NCBI RefSeq assembly: GCF_014323665.1 | Contig: NZ_JABVEB010000016.1 | Span: 1-64,000, forward strand | Source: Actinomadura sp. HBU206391 | GTDB taxonomy: Bacteria; Actinomycetota; Actinomycetes; Streptosporangiales; Streptosporangiaceae | Reading direction: 5' to 3' | DNA: 64,000 bases | Shown here: piece by piece, positions 17,401-25,577 of the stretch | Layout of the letters: each line of letters begins with the position of its first letter | Position numbering within the stretch: position 1 is the stretch's first letter | The notes under the pieces: model-generated | The model's input: only the letters and a program-made list of their open reading frames with translations | The model's database searches: none | What the model was told of the DNA's origin: nothing | Program-made: the position numbers and the translations under genes

Positions 17401-18126
17401 GGCCCCGCGGCGGCTCGAACCGGACCCCGAGGACGCGTTCGCCTCCCCATCGCCGTTGCCGCCCAGGAAGCCGTCCTTCACCGACTTCGGCGCGAACAGT
17501 CCGGCGGGCGTCAGGTTCAGCAGTCGCCGGCCGTACCTGGTGTTGGCGAGGCGCCTGGCGGCGTCGTACACGGCGGGCGGAATGCCCACCGAGGCGGCGA
17601 GGTTGCGAACGTACTGGTTCGCCGCCTGTCCCAACGCATTGCCGGCTTGTCGCGCCAGGTGTTTGGTCTTCTCCCCGAGGGTGTCGCCTTGCGGCTTGGA
17701 CAGGCCCGTCCCCGCCAGGCCGCCCGCCTTGCCCCCCATCGCTCTGCGCAGGCCCCCTGAGCCGCTCGCCGCGGCGGTCCCGCCGGTCGCTCCCGACGAC
17801 GCCGGTCCGGCGTCCGGCTTCCCACCGTCCGGGGCCGCTCCACCGTCCGCCGGCTTGGCCGCACTCGGTTCGGCGGTGGTCGCGGACGGGCCGCCCTCGG
17901 CTCCCGGTGCCCTGCCGGGCGGCGGTTCCGCCTTCGGCAGGCCGCCTCCGCCTCCGCCTCCGCCTCCGCCTCCGCCGCCGCCGGAGGTGTGGCGGGCGAC
18001 GACATCGCGGCCTTTTTCCGGGGTCTGCCGTGAGGCTGCCGCTCGCGGGTCGTGTTGGGCCGGTCCGCCGGGCCGTCCCGGCATCGGACCGGACGGCCGG
18101 CCCGGGATGCTGTTGGCCTCGTTCAC
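14476..18126 (-). CDS. Two-domain peptidoglycan hydrolase of the secretion locus
   Basis: The product is 1216 aa. The N-terminal 200 residues are low complexity, with 14 consecutive glycines near residue 50. A single membrane helix (STLMPLILVAGVLGAVL) near residue 255 would place the rest outside. A lytic-transglycosylase-like section lies at about residues 395-520, with a candidate catalytic Glu in 'LRMHESNGGY' and 'ACGAYQYISSTWNNYGGY' after it. The C-terminus is an NlpC/P60 endopeptidase: Cys near residue 1124 (DYADCSSF), His near 1176 (SGHVAMQ) and a final Trp-rich end. Such VirB1/TcpG-like enzymes open the cell wall for a conjugation or secretion channel. The middle 550 residues have no recognised domain. 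Confidence 0.85.
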   Translation of the reverse strand: MNEANSIPGRPSGPMPGRPGGPAQHDPRAAASRQTPEKGRDVVARHTSGGGGGGGGGGGGGGLPKAEPPPGRAPGAEGGPSATTAEPSAAKPADGGAAPDGGKPDAGPASSGATGGTAAASGSGGLRRAMGGKAGGLAGTGLSKPQGDTLGEKTKHLARQAGNALGQAANQYVRNLAASVGIPPAVYDAARRLANTRYGRRLLNLTPAGLFAPKSVKDGFLGGNGDGEANASSGSGSSRRGAAMSLGVGASTLMPLILVAGVLGAVLDDTETQPDDRSNSRVGEYFPDGWQRVLQQAANRASSGQPDYATVPWTVLAGIVKTQTDFARYSPYDNVDRDPGREASEIPGGGGATDGGAVEAGVTSGAGPGPVQGVTGPGSAATVGYGHAGPPEGDLAHQLGWFLYALRMHESNGGYTRRAGTSESDACGAYQYISSTWNNYGGYRTACDAPPSVQDRRATRDVLDKWNRYKKWQQVAAAHFYPAWANSPGRWDQCPAACSFNPTIWEYVDGVMAKMRDAARQYQAGGSANAPQPATFRTEGGIQPGGTWPGEPRAEPPEPADGRSADDAGGGVPAGVIADGCLVENPEPTIGGEGDQGVGPYLLTRGTAFEMARMSLDPQNPCDSSYYVARTLVDAAKRVHADRTGPRWKPNGTAENQEDAREYWSRAIAASGIFADRGADPDAPCAVPPPDDPEEPWSTSFKIISIWRCEILRLPELHLVTGGAYDDDGEFVHTVENDRIAAIETLVNEALSVSYGAGKWSTDECDDDANGRQGVFPMTEREADAAGVSDRCDTDENITGAARLVLSVERIPPKERVAELGVYQPMIGGWQRLGIAMGGDLRPFARFGPGGEFTASAECTRAMTDFLTAIAPHATEFAALEEPPDEADVYGEWQPKMTALREASDLTDPSSGHACLSSSWAPGYNATLAQIALGLAGDDTANRPNLNGLANYYQARENAYRPTAPVAGEDTLVVPRLAPRPLREIGAPIAPDATEAWTRLRSTDGVTLPLEQRAVEYAWFFGGVITPFDSAGRRIGSLEEGADGAGGYGAGQVEVGPDGCPKKTPANTLRHGSAEIGIHELCVDSVVQARTPEAAKAIKWALTHLGLPYCMCVPQRNWDDYADCSSFVSRAYRHAIPNLYRGNAPTTDTLRAVRWMRQIPFSQVRPGDLVEPTSGHVAMQLADGYMVHTNTSRDVSRVERAYNSAFWTGWLDPGKV
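17944..17973. repeat. Five perfect GCCTCC hexamer repeats
   Basis: Five tandem copies of GCCTCC (GGAGGC on the coding strand) encode most of the 14-glycine run of the cell-wall hydrolase. Copy-number change would keep frame and alter linker length by two residues per unit. Confidence 0.9.
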
Positions 18127-18222
18127 GCGATGCCCCTCGAGGTTCTGCGGTCGTCTCCCGACTGTTCGTGGGTGATCGGCAAAGACCGTCCGCCGACGCG
18201 CGCGGAGGGCAAGGCCCGCCCG

Positions 18223-18873
18223 TCAGCGCGCCCGGATCGCGTATCCGTCCGGGCCGCGTTCGACCGTGATCTCCACGCGACGGGACGCGGCGTTCCCGTC
18301 CCGCGTGATCGTCGCGCTGAACAGGTACTGGCCGGTCCCTGTGACGCGGGGATCCTTGACGGTGATCTCTCCGGCCACCGAGCCCCGCGGGTACGCGGGC
18401 GCCGCGGAGGGCCTGGCGGCGCCGACGAACAGGATCCCGGTCCAATCACCGGTCGCCTCTGCGGTGGCGGCGGCGAACGCCACGTTCCGGGCACCGGCCG
18501 GGACGACCGTCGTCCCGCCGCCGGTCACCGGGACCCGTACCGCGGCGGTGGCGGTGAAGTCCTCGGTGGGCGCCTCCCCCGGGGCAGGTGACGGCGCACC
18601 GGTGCCGGGTGTGGCGGATGCCGCCTCGTCCGCGGAGGGTGCGGGGGTGACGGTGTAGGGGTTCAGCGACCGCACCGCGAACCGCCGTTCGTCGCCGCCG
18701 GCGTCCTCCGACGATCCGCCACGACCGAACACCGCGCCGAGCAGCAGCATCGCGATGACCCCGGCGAGCGCCACCCACACCACGAGGTCCCACCATTCGG
18801 GCAGCTCGGTGCGGTCCCAGGGGCGGCTGCGCCGGTCGAAGCCCTCGCGGACGTAGTCGGTTATCTTCGGCAT
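18223..18873 (-). CDS. Membrane-anchored secretion-locus protein
   Basis: The product is 216 aa and starts at ATG 18873. A cytoplasmic N-terminus (MPKITDYVREGFDRRSRPWD) leads to one membrane helix (LVVWVALAGVIAMLLLGAVF, about residues 30-50). A Pro/Ala/Thr linker follows, then a C-terminal beta-rich domain of about 110 residues on the outside. The plan resembles VirB8/TcpC-type bitopic components, but I see no diagnostic motif. It lies 96 bp upstream of the cell-wall hydrolase gene in the same direction and is divergent from the PrgI/TcpE-like gene. Confidence 0.7.
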   Translation of the reverse strand: MPKITDYVREGFDRRSRPWDRTELPEWWDLVVWVALAGVIAMLLLGAVFGRGGSSEDAGGDERRFAVRSLNPYTVTPAPSADEAASATPGTGAPSPAPGEAPTEDFTATAAVRVPVTGGGTTVVPAGARNVAFAAATAEATGDWTGILFVGAARPSAAPAYPRGSVAGEITVKDPRVTGTGQYLFSATITRDGNAASRRVEITVERGPDGYAIRAR

Positions 18874-18953
18874 ACCGTTGACCGTCGGTGCCGGAAGGCG
18901 TCCGGCAACCGGCGGGCGTGGCGGCCGGGGCGGGGCCGCGCACTGTCCAACGC

Positions 18954-19601
18954 GTGAGTGACAACGACGCCGTGAGCGGCCCGGTGATGCTGGCCGCCAC
19001 CAACATGCTCAAGCCGCCGCCGGCCGTCATCGGCAGCCTGAACAGGGAGATCACGCTGCCGCGGACCGTCAGGCTGGCCACGCTCGCCGCCGTCGCCACG
19101 GGGGCGGTGCTGGGCTTCCTCGGCACGCTGTTCCTCTTCGGCGCGGGGCTGTACGCCTTGTTGTACGGTCCGGCGCTGGGCGGCGTGATCGGGTGGGCGC
19201 TGGTGAACTTCTCCCCGTTGCGGGAGGAGTCGATGGCCAGGTGGCTCGGCCTGCAGGCGAACCAGACCCGCAAGCGCAAGCTCGTCGTCGACGGACGGCA
19301 GGTCCGCCTCTACGTGGGCATCGCGCCGCTGCGCCGCACGGCTGTGGGGACGGTGCGGATGCTGCCCGGCGGCGTGCCCGTCGACAGCGTGCGATGGGAC
19401 GCGCGCGGCGTCCCGCAGCAGGAGATCCCGGGCGCCGCACGGCTCACCGCCGCGACCCGCCTCCGGAAGAAGCCGGCCCTGTCGGACCGGGCGGCCGGCG
19501 AGGGCCCGCGTGTCCCAGGCCGAACCCCCGGTCGAGCGCCGCGCAAGGCCCGCCGCGAGAACCGGCATGCGAACCGGCGCGAGGCCCGCACAGGCGAATG
19601 A
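18954..19601 (+). CDS. PrgI/TcpE/VirB3-like two-helix membrane protein
   Basis: I choose GTG 18954 (VSDNDAVSGPV), because the 22 codons upstream in the open frame look non-coding and overlap the promoter of the divergent gene. The product is 215 aa. Two adjacent membrane helices (LATLAAVATGAVLGFLGTLF and AGLYALLYGPALGGVIGWAL) occupy about residues 45-90. A soluble domain follows, and the last 60 residues are strongly basic (Arg/Lys/Pro). This two-helix hairpin plus cytoplasmic domain is the PrgI/TcpE/VirB3 pattern, the usual membrane partner of a VirB4-type ATPase. It starts the 19-24 kb operon. Confidence 0.65.
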   Translation: MSDNDAVSGPVMLAATNMLKPPPAVIGSLNREITLPRTVRLATLAAVATGAVLGFLGTLFLFGAGLYALLYGPALGGVIGWALVNFSPLREESMARWLGLQANQTRKRKLVVDGRQVRLYVGIAPLRRTAVGTVRMLPGGVPVDSVRWDARGVPQQEIPGAARLTAATRLRKKPALSDRAAGEGPRVPGRTPGRAPRKARRENRHANRREARTGE

Positions 19602-19700
19602 GACACCGAGCCGGCCCCGCGGTCGCTTGCGCTTCCACGCGGTGACGGAACGGTCTTCGCTGTCGGCCCCCCGGCGGGCGGAGAGTAACAGGAGAGGGAC

Positions 19701-20951
19701 ATGTCAGCAGAGTCGCCTACCCGTTTCGTGATGGTGCCGGCCCGCCGTTCGGACGAGCCGACGGCGCGCAGGCGGGCCAGACGCATTCTGGGCGCGCTGT
19801 TCCTTGCCGCCGGCCTCAGCGCCGTCTCGGTGTTCGTCGCGCTGTCCAGAGGCCAGAGCGAGGCCGACCTGTCGGCGGTCGATCCGCAGGGCCGCGAACT
19901 GGCGCACACGGCGGCGGTCACCTACCTCGCGGGCGGCCACCAGAACGTGCCGCACGCGACGTCCTTCGATCCCGAAGACACGGCCAGGGCCGCCGCCGAC
20001 CTGTCCGCGGGGCGGCAGGCGGTCCCGCTGCCCTACCGATCGCTGAACTGGGTCGGGTTCACCCCGCAGCATTTCGGCTCGGAGAACGCGGGCTTCACCG
20101 ATTTCGAGGTGCACCACTTCCTCGTCGCGCTCGGCGGCCCCGTCCCCACGGCGGAGCCGCGGCGGACGCCGCGGACGGGCCAGGATTCCCCGAACCAGTC
20201 GGCCACGGCGGCGCCGACGGCGTCCCCGCAGGCCACGGCCTCCCCGACACCGTCCGCGGCGCCGTCCAGCGCTTCGGCTCCGAATGGTCCGGCCGCGCCT
20301 ACCCCGGGCGGCGGCCCGGCTTCCGCGGCGCCTTCCGGCAGCCCCGGCCCGGCGTCCGACGGTGGCGCGGCAGCACCCCCCACGAACGTGCTGCTGCTGG
20401 ACGTCCCCGTCCTCGTCAGCGAGCAGGGTCCGCGGCTGGCGGCCGCACCCGCCTTCTCCACCGTGAGGAGCGGGGTCGGCGAGCCCGCGGGGAAGGGCGA
20501 TTACACCAACTACGGCAACCTTCTGGCCGACGTGAGCGAGTCGGTGAAGAATCAGGTCGCGGCGTGGGCCAGGGCCTACGTCACCGGCGACTCGACCGCC
20601 TTGCTGACTCTCACCGGGGACCAGAACAGCACACACCATTACCTCGGCCTCAGCGGGTTCACTCTGCCCGCCTCCGGCTCGGCCGTGCAGATCCAGTCGG
20701 CGATCAGATCCGCCGCGGGACGACTCATCGTCCGGGTGCGGGTCCTGCTTGCCAGACCCGTCCCCGGCAACACGGTCTCCTCCGGAAACACCGCCGAAGA
20801 CGATGCCACCGGCCCGCAGTTCACCACCTACGCGGACTTCGACCTGCTGGTAGGGGCGCCGACCGGGGCGCGGCCTCCGATTCTCGCCTGGGGCCCGGCC
20901 GGGTCGGCGGCGGAGCTCGAGCCCTACTCCAACGCCCTCACCCGGCCCTGA
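19701..20951 (+). CDS. TcpC/VirB8-like conjugation protein
   Basis: ATG 19701 follows AGGAGAGGG; the product is 416 aa. A basic N-terminus and one membrane helix (ILGALFLAAGLSAVSVFVAL, about residues 32-52) anchor a long external part. An Ala/Pro/Thr-rich linker at about residues 150-220 divides this part into two domains. The second (EQGPRLAAAPAFST to the end) includes 'VKNQVAAWARAYVTGDSTALLTLTGD', the helix-then-strand start of an NTF2-like fold. TcpC proteins of Gram-positive transfer systems have exactly this anchor plus two NTF2-like domains. It probably forms the periplasm-equivalent scaffold of the channel. Confidence 0.7.
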   Translation: MSAESPTRFVMVPARRSDEPTARRRARRILGALFLAAGLSAVSVFVALSRGQSEADLSAVDPQGRELAHTAAVTYLAGGHQNVPHATSFDPEDTARAAADLSAGRQAVPLPYRSLNWVGFTPQHFGSENAGFTDFEVHHFLVALGGPVPTAEPRRTPRTGQDSPNQSATAAPTASPQATASPTPSAAPSSASAPNGPAAPTPGGGPASAAPSGSPGPASDGGAAAPPTNVLLLDVPVLVSEQGPRLAAAPAFSTVRSGVGEPAGKGDYTNYGNLLADVSESVKNQVAAWARAYVTGDSTALLTLTGDQNSTHHYLGLSGFTLPASGSAVQIQSAIRSAAGRLIVRVRVLLARPVPGNTVSSGNTAEDDATGPQFTTYADFDLLVGAPTGARPPILAWGPAGSAAELEPYSNALTRP

Positions 20952-20990
20952 CCTTTTGCACCGGAACAGTACGAAAACAAAGGACGTGAC

Positions 20991-21320
20991 ATGAAATTCA
21001 CCGATTCGTACTTCCCGCTCGCCGAACCGCCCGGTGAAGACGGCGCGACCGACTTCCTCGAGTCCGATTTCGGCGGCGTCCTGGAAGCCTTCTGCGGCGC
21101 GGTCGGAGTCATCATCGCAGTGATCTGCATCTTCCGCATGATCAACCACATCACCCGCGGCAAGCCGGGCGACGGCTTCAAGACGCTCGTCTTCGGCCTG
21201 ATCATCGGCGGGATGCTGTTCAACCTGACCATGACCATCGACGCGGTGGGGGCCATGTCCGGAATCGTGGAGAGCGCCTTCGACAGCGTCGAGTCCGTCA
21301 CCGGCACCGGCAGCGACTGA
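20991..21320 (+). CDS. Small VirB2/TcpD-like membrane protein
   Basis: ATG 20991 follows AAAGGACGTG; the product is 109 aa. An acidic N-terminus (residues 1-28) is followed by two membrane helices (FCGAVGVIIAVICIFRMI and TLVFGLIIGGMLFNLTMTI) joined by a short basic loop (ITRGKPGDG). The size and hairpin topology fit VirB2-type pilins and TcpD-like channel subunits, which are usually small and follow the scaffold gene. It lies 39 bp after the TcpC-like gene and 37 bp before the coupling protein gene. Confidence 0.65.
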   Translation: MKFTDSYFPLAEPPGEDGATDFLESDFGGVLEAFCGAVGVIIAVICIFRMINHITRGKPGDGFKTLVFGLIIGGMLFNLTMTIDAVGAMSGIVESAFDSVESVTGTGSD

Positions 21321-21357
21321 GCGCGGCGGGCGGCCAGACCGAGGAGGGGAGGCGAGC

Positions 21358-23259
21358 ATGGCGAACATCTTCGGGTCGGACACCAGGCCAGGAGAGTCCG
21401 AGAGCGGCGGATACCTGCTCACGACCCTGATCATGGTGGCGCTCGCGATCGCCGTGGTGCTCCTCGTCCCGGCCATCTGCGGGGCGGCCATCTTCATCAC
21501 ACTGCGCCGGTTCCTGGTCCGCCGGGACTGGATCATCGTGACGCTGGCGGGCGTGGTCGGATTTGCCCTGCATCCCAGGGAGAACGCGTTCGCCTACGGC
21601 TACTGGCTGCTCGGCTTCTTCGACTACGGCCCGGGTGACCCGCGCCGCGTACCGGTCACCGTGGTGCTGTGCGTGGCGGCGGTGCTGGCGGGCTGCGCCG
21701 GCATGATCTTCGGCAGGGCCATCGGCTCGCCGGTCGCCGGCATCAGCAGGTTCCTGCGTATCAAGAACATGATCTCCGATCTGTTCGACGGCACGTGGAT
21801 ACGCCGCAAGGAATCGGTCGACGACCCGATCACGCCTGGGAGCATCCGGCGGGACATGCTGAAGCGGCGGGTGTCCGGCCGGGTCACCCTTCGGGACATC
21901 CCGGCGGTGCGCGGTCCGCACGCGACGAGGAAGACCGCACGGACGCCGCTCAAGGCCAAGGCCATCCCGGTCGGCCTGGGAGCCCGCGACCGGCCGGTGT
22001 GGCTGAGCGTCCAGGAGATGGGCATGCACGGCGCGGTGGTCGGGTCCACCGGCAGCGGAAAGACGGTCACCCTGATGTGGATCATCGGGGCGGCCCTCGA
22101 CATGGGGTACGACGTCACCGTCATCGACATGAAGGAGGACACCGAGCCGGGCGGCCTGCGCGACTTCCTGCGCGCCTACGCGCGGATGCATCGGGTGCCG
22201 CTGCAGGAGATAGCCCTGGCCGACGAGCGGCCGGCCTACTGGTTCAACGTCCTCGCCGGCATGTCCGCCGACGAGGCTTTCGACACCATCATGACGATGG
22301 TCGAGTTCGACGACGCCTATTGGCAGGCGCTGAACCGCAAGATCCTCCAGCAGGTGGTGCAGATCTGCTATCAGGCCTGCGAGGTGGCGCCGGGTCGCTT
22401 CGGCCCGCCGACGCTGCTGGAGATCGGCAAGATCATGGAGCAGGGCACGGCCATGCGGAGCGCCGTCCGGGAGCGGGTCCTGGCGATCGACGCGGCTGAG
22501 GGCACCGGCCACTGCAAGGACCGCTTCACCAACATCCTGCAACCGTCGGCGGACGAGGCCAAGTCGGCGGCGAGCTTCGGCACCAAGCTGACCGGACTGT
22601 ACGACTCCGGCGCGGGCCGGCGCATCCTCGTCCCCGGTGGTGACCGGCAGATGATCGACGTTCGGCGCGAGGGGCTGACCTATGTCGGGCTCAACTCGCT
22701 GGGACAGCCCGACATGGCCAGAGTCCTCTCCTCCTCGGCGCTGCAGCGCCTGTCGGTCTACGCCGCGCAGCGCATCCAGGGCCGTGCCCCCAAGGACCGG
22801 CCGCGCCTGATCGTCGTGGACGAGGCGAACTTCATCGATCGGGGCATCGCCATGAACATGCTGTCGCGGGTCCGGTCCGCGCTGTTCAGCATGATCCTTT
22901 GCACCCAGGGCCCGACGGACTGGATCGACAAGGACGGCGACGACTGGTCCCGGCTGGCGCAGAACATCAACTGGCTGATCGCCATGGCGCAGTCCTCGCC
23001 CGAGTCGGCCGAGAAGTGCGCGGAGTTCCTCGGCATGCGGGTCAACAACACCTTCGGTGAACGTGTCACCCAGGGCGGCCACCCCAAGCAGTTCAACGTC
23101 ATGGAGAAGGAGCAGTTCATCGTTCCGCCCCAGGAGCTGCGAGATCTGGGCACCGGCGAGGGGTACCTGCGGGTCAACAAACCGGACAGCAGGGTCGAGT
23201 ACGTGGTCGTGCCGATGCGGACCCAGGAACTGAGCCGGTACGAGAGGCGGACGGCATGA
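21358..23259 (+). CDS. VirD4/FtsK-type coupling ATPase
   Basis: The product is 633 aa from ATG 21358, with GAGGGGAGG upstream. Three probable N-terminal membrane segments lie at residues about 20-135 (ending with VTVVLCVAAVLAGCAGMIFG). The ATPase core starts near residue 195, with Walker A GSTGSGKTV (about residue 230) and Walker B LIVVDEANF (about residue 483). A 'LCTQGPTDWI' sensor segment follows. The order matches TcpA/VirD4 coupling proteins, which bring DNA or protein substrates to the channel. An ATGA overlap couples it to the next gene. No relaxase gene accompanies it in this window. Confidence 0.85.
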   Translation: MANIFGSDTRPGESESGGYLLTTLIMVALAIAVVLLVPAICGAAIFITLRRFLVRRDWIIVTLAGVVGFALHPRENAFAYGYWLLGFFDYGPGDPRRVPVTVVLCVAAVLAGCAGMIFGRAIGSPVAGISRFLRIKNMISDLFDGTWIRRKESVDDPITPGSIRRDMLKRRVSGRVTLRDIPAVRGPHATRKTARTPLKAKAIPVGLGARDRPVWLSVQEMGMHGAVVGSTGSGKTVTLMWIIGAALDMGYDVTVIDMKEDTEPGGLRDFLRAYARMHRVPLQEIALADERPAYWFNVLAGMSADEAFDTIMTMVEFDDAYWQALNRKILQQVVQICYQACEVAPGRFGPPTLLEIGKIMEQGTAMRSAVRERVLAIDAAEGTGHCKDRFTNILQPSADEAKSAASFGTKLTGLYDSGAGRRILVPGGDRQMIDVRREGLTYVGLNSLGQPDMARVLSSSALQRLSVYAAQRIQGRAPKDRPRLIVVDEANFIDRGIAMNMLSRVRSALFSMILCTQGPTDWIDKDGDDWSRLAQNINWLIAMAQSSPESAEKCAEFLGMRVNNTFGERVTQGGHPKQFNVMEKEQFIVPPQELRDLGTGEGYLRVNKPDSRVEYVVVPMRTQELSRYERRTA

Positions 23260-23942
23260 GGGCGATCAGGATCAGTCCGCGGGCGGTGGCGAGGGAGGCC
23301 GCGATCGTCGTGGCGCTGGGGGGAGCACTGGCGGGTGTTTCCCTGGGGCTGCTCGTTCTCCAGTACGGCGAGGCGCTCCGGCTCGGATTCGCGGATGTGC
23401 TCATCGCAGGCGCGGCGGGCATGGCGGCCGCCTCGGCCGTACGGGCGACCGCGCGGCTGCACCGCCACTGGAAGAGGACGGTCGGCCGGTTCACGGCGGC
23501 CGCCGCGCTGTGCGCCCTGGCCGCGCTCGCCGGAGCGCTCGTGGTGATGATCCCGGGCGAATGCCCTGGCGGTCTGTTCAGTACGGGCCGGTGCGGAGTG
23601 CGTGAGGCGGCCGCCTGGGGACAGGTGGCCGGACTGGCGGCGGTCGTCAACTTCGGGGTCGCCGGTCTCACGCTGTGGTTCGTACGGCTCGCACGGGCGC
23701 TCTCGCGGACCGTACGGGAAGTGATTCGCGACGGGACGGCGCAGGGCGTCATCTGGATCAAGGCGCTGGGCGGTGTGCGGCGGCGCGGTTCCGGCAGGCG
23801 GTCGTCGAACGGGCCGCGCCGTGCCGGCAGGCCGGCCTCAGATGGACGGCGCCGCGACCCGCGGGAACCGAAGGGCCGCCCGACGCCGCGCCGCACCGAC
23901 GCCGAACGCGCCCGACGCCGACGATTGCGTGCCCGCGCCTGA
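23256..23942 (+). CDS. Polytopic membrane protein, last gene of the operon
   Basis: The product is 228 aa; ATG 23256 overlaps the coupling-ATPase stop (ATGA). Four hydrophobic segments lie in residues about 12-145 (for example IVVALGGALAGVSLGLLVLQ, and AALCALAALAGALVVMIP). A very basic tail rich in Arg, Gly and Pro follows (residues 175-228). A CPGGLFSTGRCG loop between helices 3 and 4 contains two cysteines that could pair on the outer face. No family is recognised. Its position suggests a secretion-system membrane component. Confidence 0.65.
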   Translation: MRAIRISPRAVAREAAIVVALGGALAGVSLGLLVLQYGEALRLGFADVLIAGAAGMAAASAVRATARLHRHWKRTVGRFTAAAALCALAALAGALVVMIPGECPGGLFSTGRCGVREAAAWGQVAGLAAVVNFGVAGLTLWFVRLARALSRTVREVIRDGTAQGVIWIKALGGVRRRGSGRRSSNGPRRAGRPASDGRRRDPREPKGRPTPRRTDAERARRRRLRARA

Positions 23943-24075
23943 CCCGAGCCGCGAGGGCGAGCGCGAGGAGAGTTCTGTGCACATCGACGTTCGATGCGAG
24001 CGCCGGCCGGGGGTAGCCGCAGTGGCGGGCCCCACCGAGCCCGCTCTTCGCGACGCCTGTACCGGCGATGGGGGT

Positions 24076-24630
24076 TCAGGGCGCATGCGGACGCCAGATG
24101 ATCGACGAGACCACAAGCAGGACGCCTAGACAGGTGATGACGAAGGTGACGAAGACGGGCCAGAGGGAGACGGCACCGGACCGCGGCAACCGGTCCGCCA
24201 GTGCTCGGCGGACCCACCTCCCGGTGGCGTCGTCACCGCCGGCTGCCAGAGGCGCGTTGCCGTCGTCGATGCCGTCATCCGGGTACCGGGCGGTCGGCGC
24301 GACGTCGGTGGAACGGTTCTGGACGGCGTCGTCGGCAGGAGCCGCCCAGCCCGCTGACGCCCCCGCTCGGGGCGCGCCACCGCCTCCGGACCAGCCTCCC
24401 GACGCTGTCTCGTACAAGGCATCGGACACGGCATTCGACGTGCCCCCTGTCGTCGTCCTCGCCGCGGCGGCTCCTGGGGGTGTGACGGTCATGCCGTTCC
24501 AGGTCTCCGACGGTTCGAATGACGCCCAGCCGGCGCCCTGCGTGTCGTCGATGACGATCCATGGGTTCTGCTCCCAGGTCCCGTCCGGCTCCACGCCCTT
24601 TGGGCTCGCCGGTTCCCGCTCATCGTTCAT
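24076..24630 (-). CDS. Tail-anchored protein co-transcribed with the sigma factor
   Basis: The product is 184 aa; its ATG 24630 overlaps the sigma-factor stop by 4 bases. Residues 1-40 are acidic and Trp-rich (WEQNPWIVIDD, GAGWASFEPSETWNG), and the middle is a flexible Gly/Ala/Thr region. One membrane helix (FVTFVITCLGVLLVVSSII) sits eight residues from the C-terminus, so the bulk would be cytoplasmic. No anti-sigma zinc motif (HxxxCxxC) is present. Tight overlap with a sigma-factor gene is typical of anti-sigma or co-regulator genes, so a membrane-tethered sigma regulator is my inference. A secretion-apparatus protein is the alternative. Confidence 0.65.
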   Translation of the reverse strand: MNDEREPASPKGVEPDGTWEQNPWIVIDDTQGAGWASFEPSETWNGMTVTPPGAAAARTTTGGTSNAVSDALYETASGGWSGGGGAPRAGASAGWAAPADDAVQNRSTDVAPTARYPDDGIDDGNAPLAAGGDDATGRWVRRALADRLPRSGAVSLWPVFVTFVITCLGVLLVVSSIIWRPHAP

Positions 24631-25556
24631 CCTGCCCGTCCTTCGAGCCTTTCGGGACCGTCCACCCCGTCCACGATGCGTTCGGCGAGCTTGGCCAGCG
24701 CCTTCTGCTGAATCTGGCGTACCCCCTCACGGGACAGCCCGAGCCGCTCGCCGATGACGCGCAGCGACTGCTCCGGCTCGCCGTCCAGCCCGAACCGGCG
24801 CGTCAGCACATAACGTTCGCGAGGGGCGAGATTCGACAGGCCGCGGCCGCTGACGGCGCGCAGATCGAACCGCAGCAACACCTCCTCCTCGACGCCCGGG
24901 GAGGGGTCGGCCAGCCGTTCGTCCCACGGCACCTCGTACTCGCCCTCTCCCGGGGCGGGCGCGTGCAGGCTGTCGAGCCGGGGCGCGTCCAGGACACGGC
25001 GCACTTGTGCCTCGGTCACCCCGGCGCGCCGGGCGACGTCGGCATGGTCCACTGGGGCGTCAGGCCCGGCCTCCTCCAGGAACGCCCGCTCGGCGGCCAG
25101 GATGGCAGGGCGCTTCTCGAAGTCCCCGGGATTGAGATTGGGATGGTCGGCGTCCCGAACCGCCCGCAGCACCTCCCGCTGGATCGGCTTGAAGGCCCAG
25201 CCGGCGAAAGGGCCGCGCTCCGGGTCATAGGAGGAGATCGCCCACAACAGGCCGACCTTGCCGGCGCTCTCGAAATCCTCGATGTGCTCATTGGACCTGG
25301 AGGTGAACATGGCGACGTATTTGCGGACCAGGCCGAAGTTCACGTTCAGGATTTCGTAGGTGACATCCTCCAGTTCGCGCTCGGCCCGGCGCAACGCCAG
25401 TTCCGAGAGCATGTCCAGCTCACCGGCGTCGGCCCGGGCGCGCAGAACGGTGAGCTGCTCCTGGAGCTCTTTGCGGCGCGCGAAGTGTTCGTTGTTGCGG
25501 GTGCGGAAGTCCTCGGCGGCGGGACGCCCGCCACCGGCCAGCTGCACGATGTTCAT
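24627..25556 (-). CDS. Sigma-70-family factor
   Basis: I place the start at ATG 25556 (MNIVQLAGG), because GAGGAG lies 4 bases upstream; ATG 25571 has none. The product is 309 aa. Residues about 65-125 hold region 2 ('LVRKYVAMFTSRSNEHIEDFESAGKVGLLWAISSYDPERGPFAGWA'-type pattern, with the F-AGW-F promoter-melting part). Residues about 150-180 contain a region 3-type helix-turn-helix (DHADVARRAGVTEAQVRRVL). The C-terminus has a region 4 HTH (SLRVIGERLGLSREGVRQI). All three regions put it in group 3-like sigma-70 factors rather than ECF. It lies at the end of the secretion locus, next to a NusA-like gene, and may direct RNA polymerase to the locus's own promoters (inference). Confidence 0.85.
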   Translation of the reverse strand: MNIVQLAGGGRPAAEDFRTRNNEHFARRKELQEQLTVLRARADAGELDMLSELALRRAERELEDVTYEILNVNFGLVRKYVAMFTSRSNEHIEDFESAGKVGLLWAISSYDPERGPFAGWAFKPIQREVLRAVRDADHPNLNPGDFEKRPAILAAERAFLEEAGPDAPVDHADVARRAGVTEAQVRRVLDAPRLDSLHAPAPGEGEYEVPWDERLADPSPGVEEEVLLRFDLRAVSGRGLSNLAPRERYVLTRRFGLDGEPEQSLRVIGERLGLSREGVRQIQQKALAKLAERIVDGVDGPERLEGRAG

Positions 25557-25577
25557 CTGTCTCCTCGCCATTGGAGG

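Noticed and set aside
19704-21536. 600-codon antisense frame over the TcpC-like gene
   Set aside because: Shadow of high-GC coding sequence; no domain and no ribosome-binding site.
23943-24075. Terminator between convergent genes
   Set aside because: No clear inverted repeat could be found in this 133-bp stretch.
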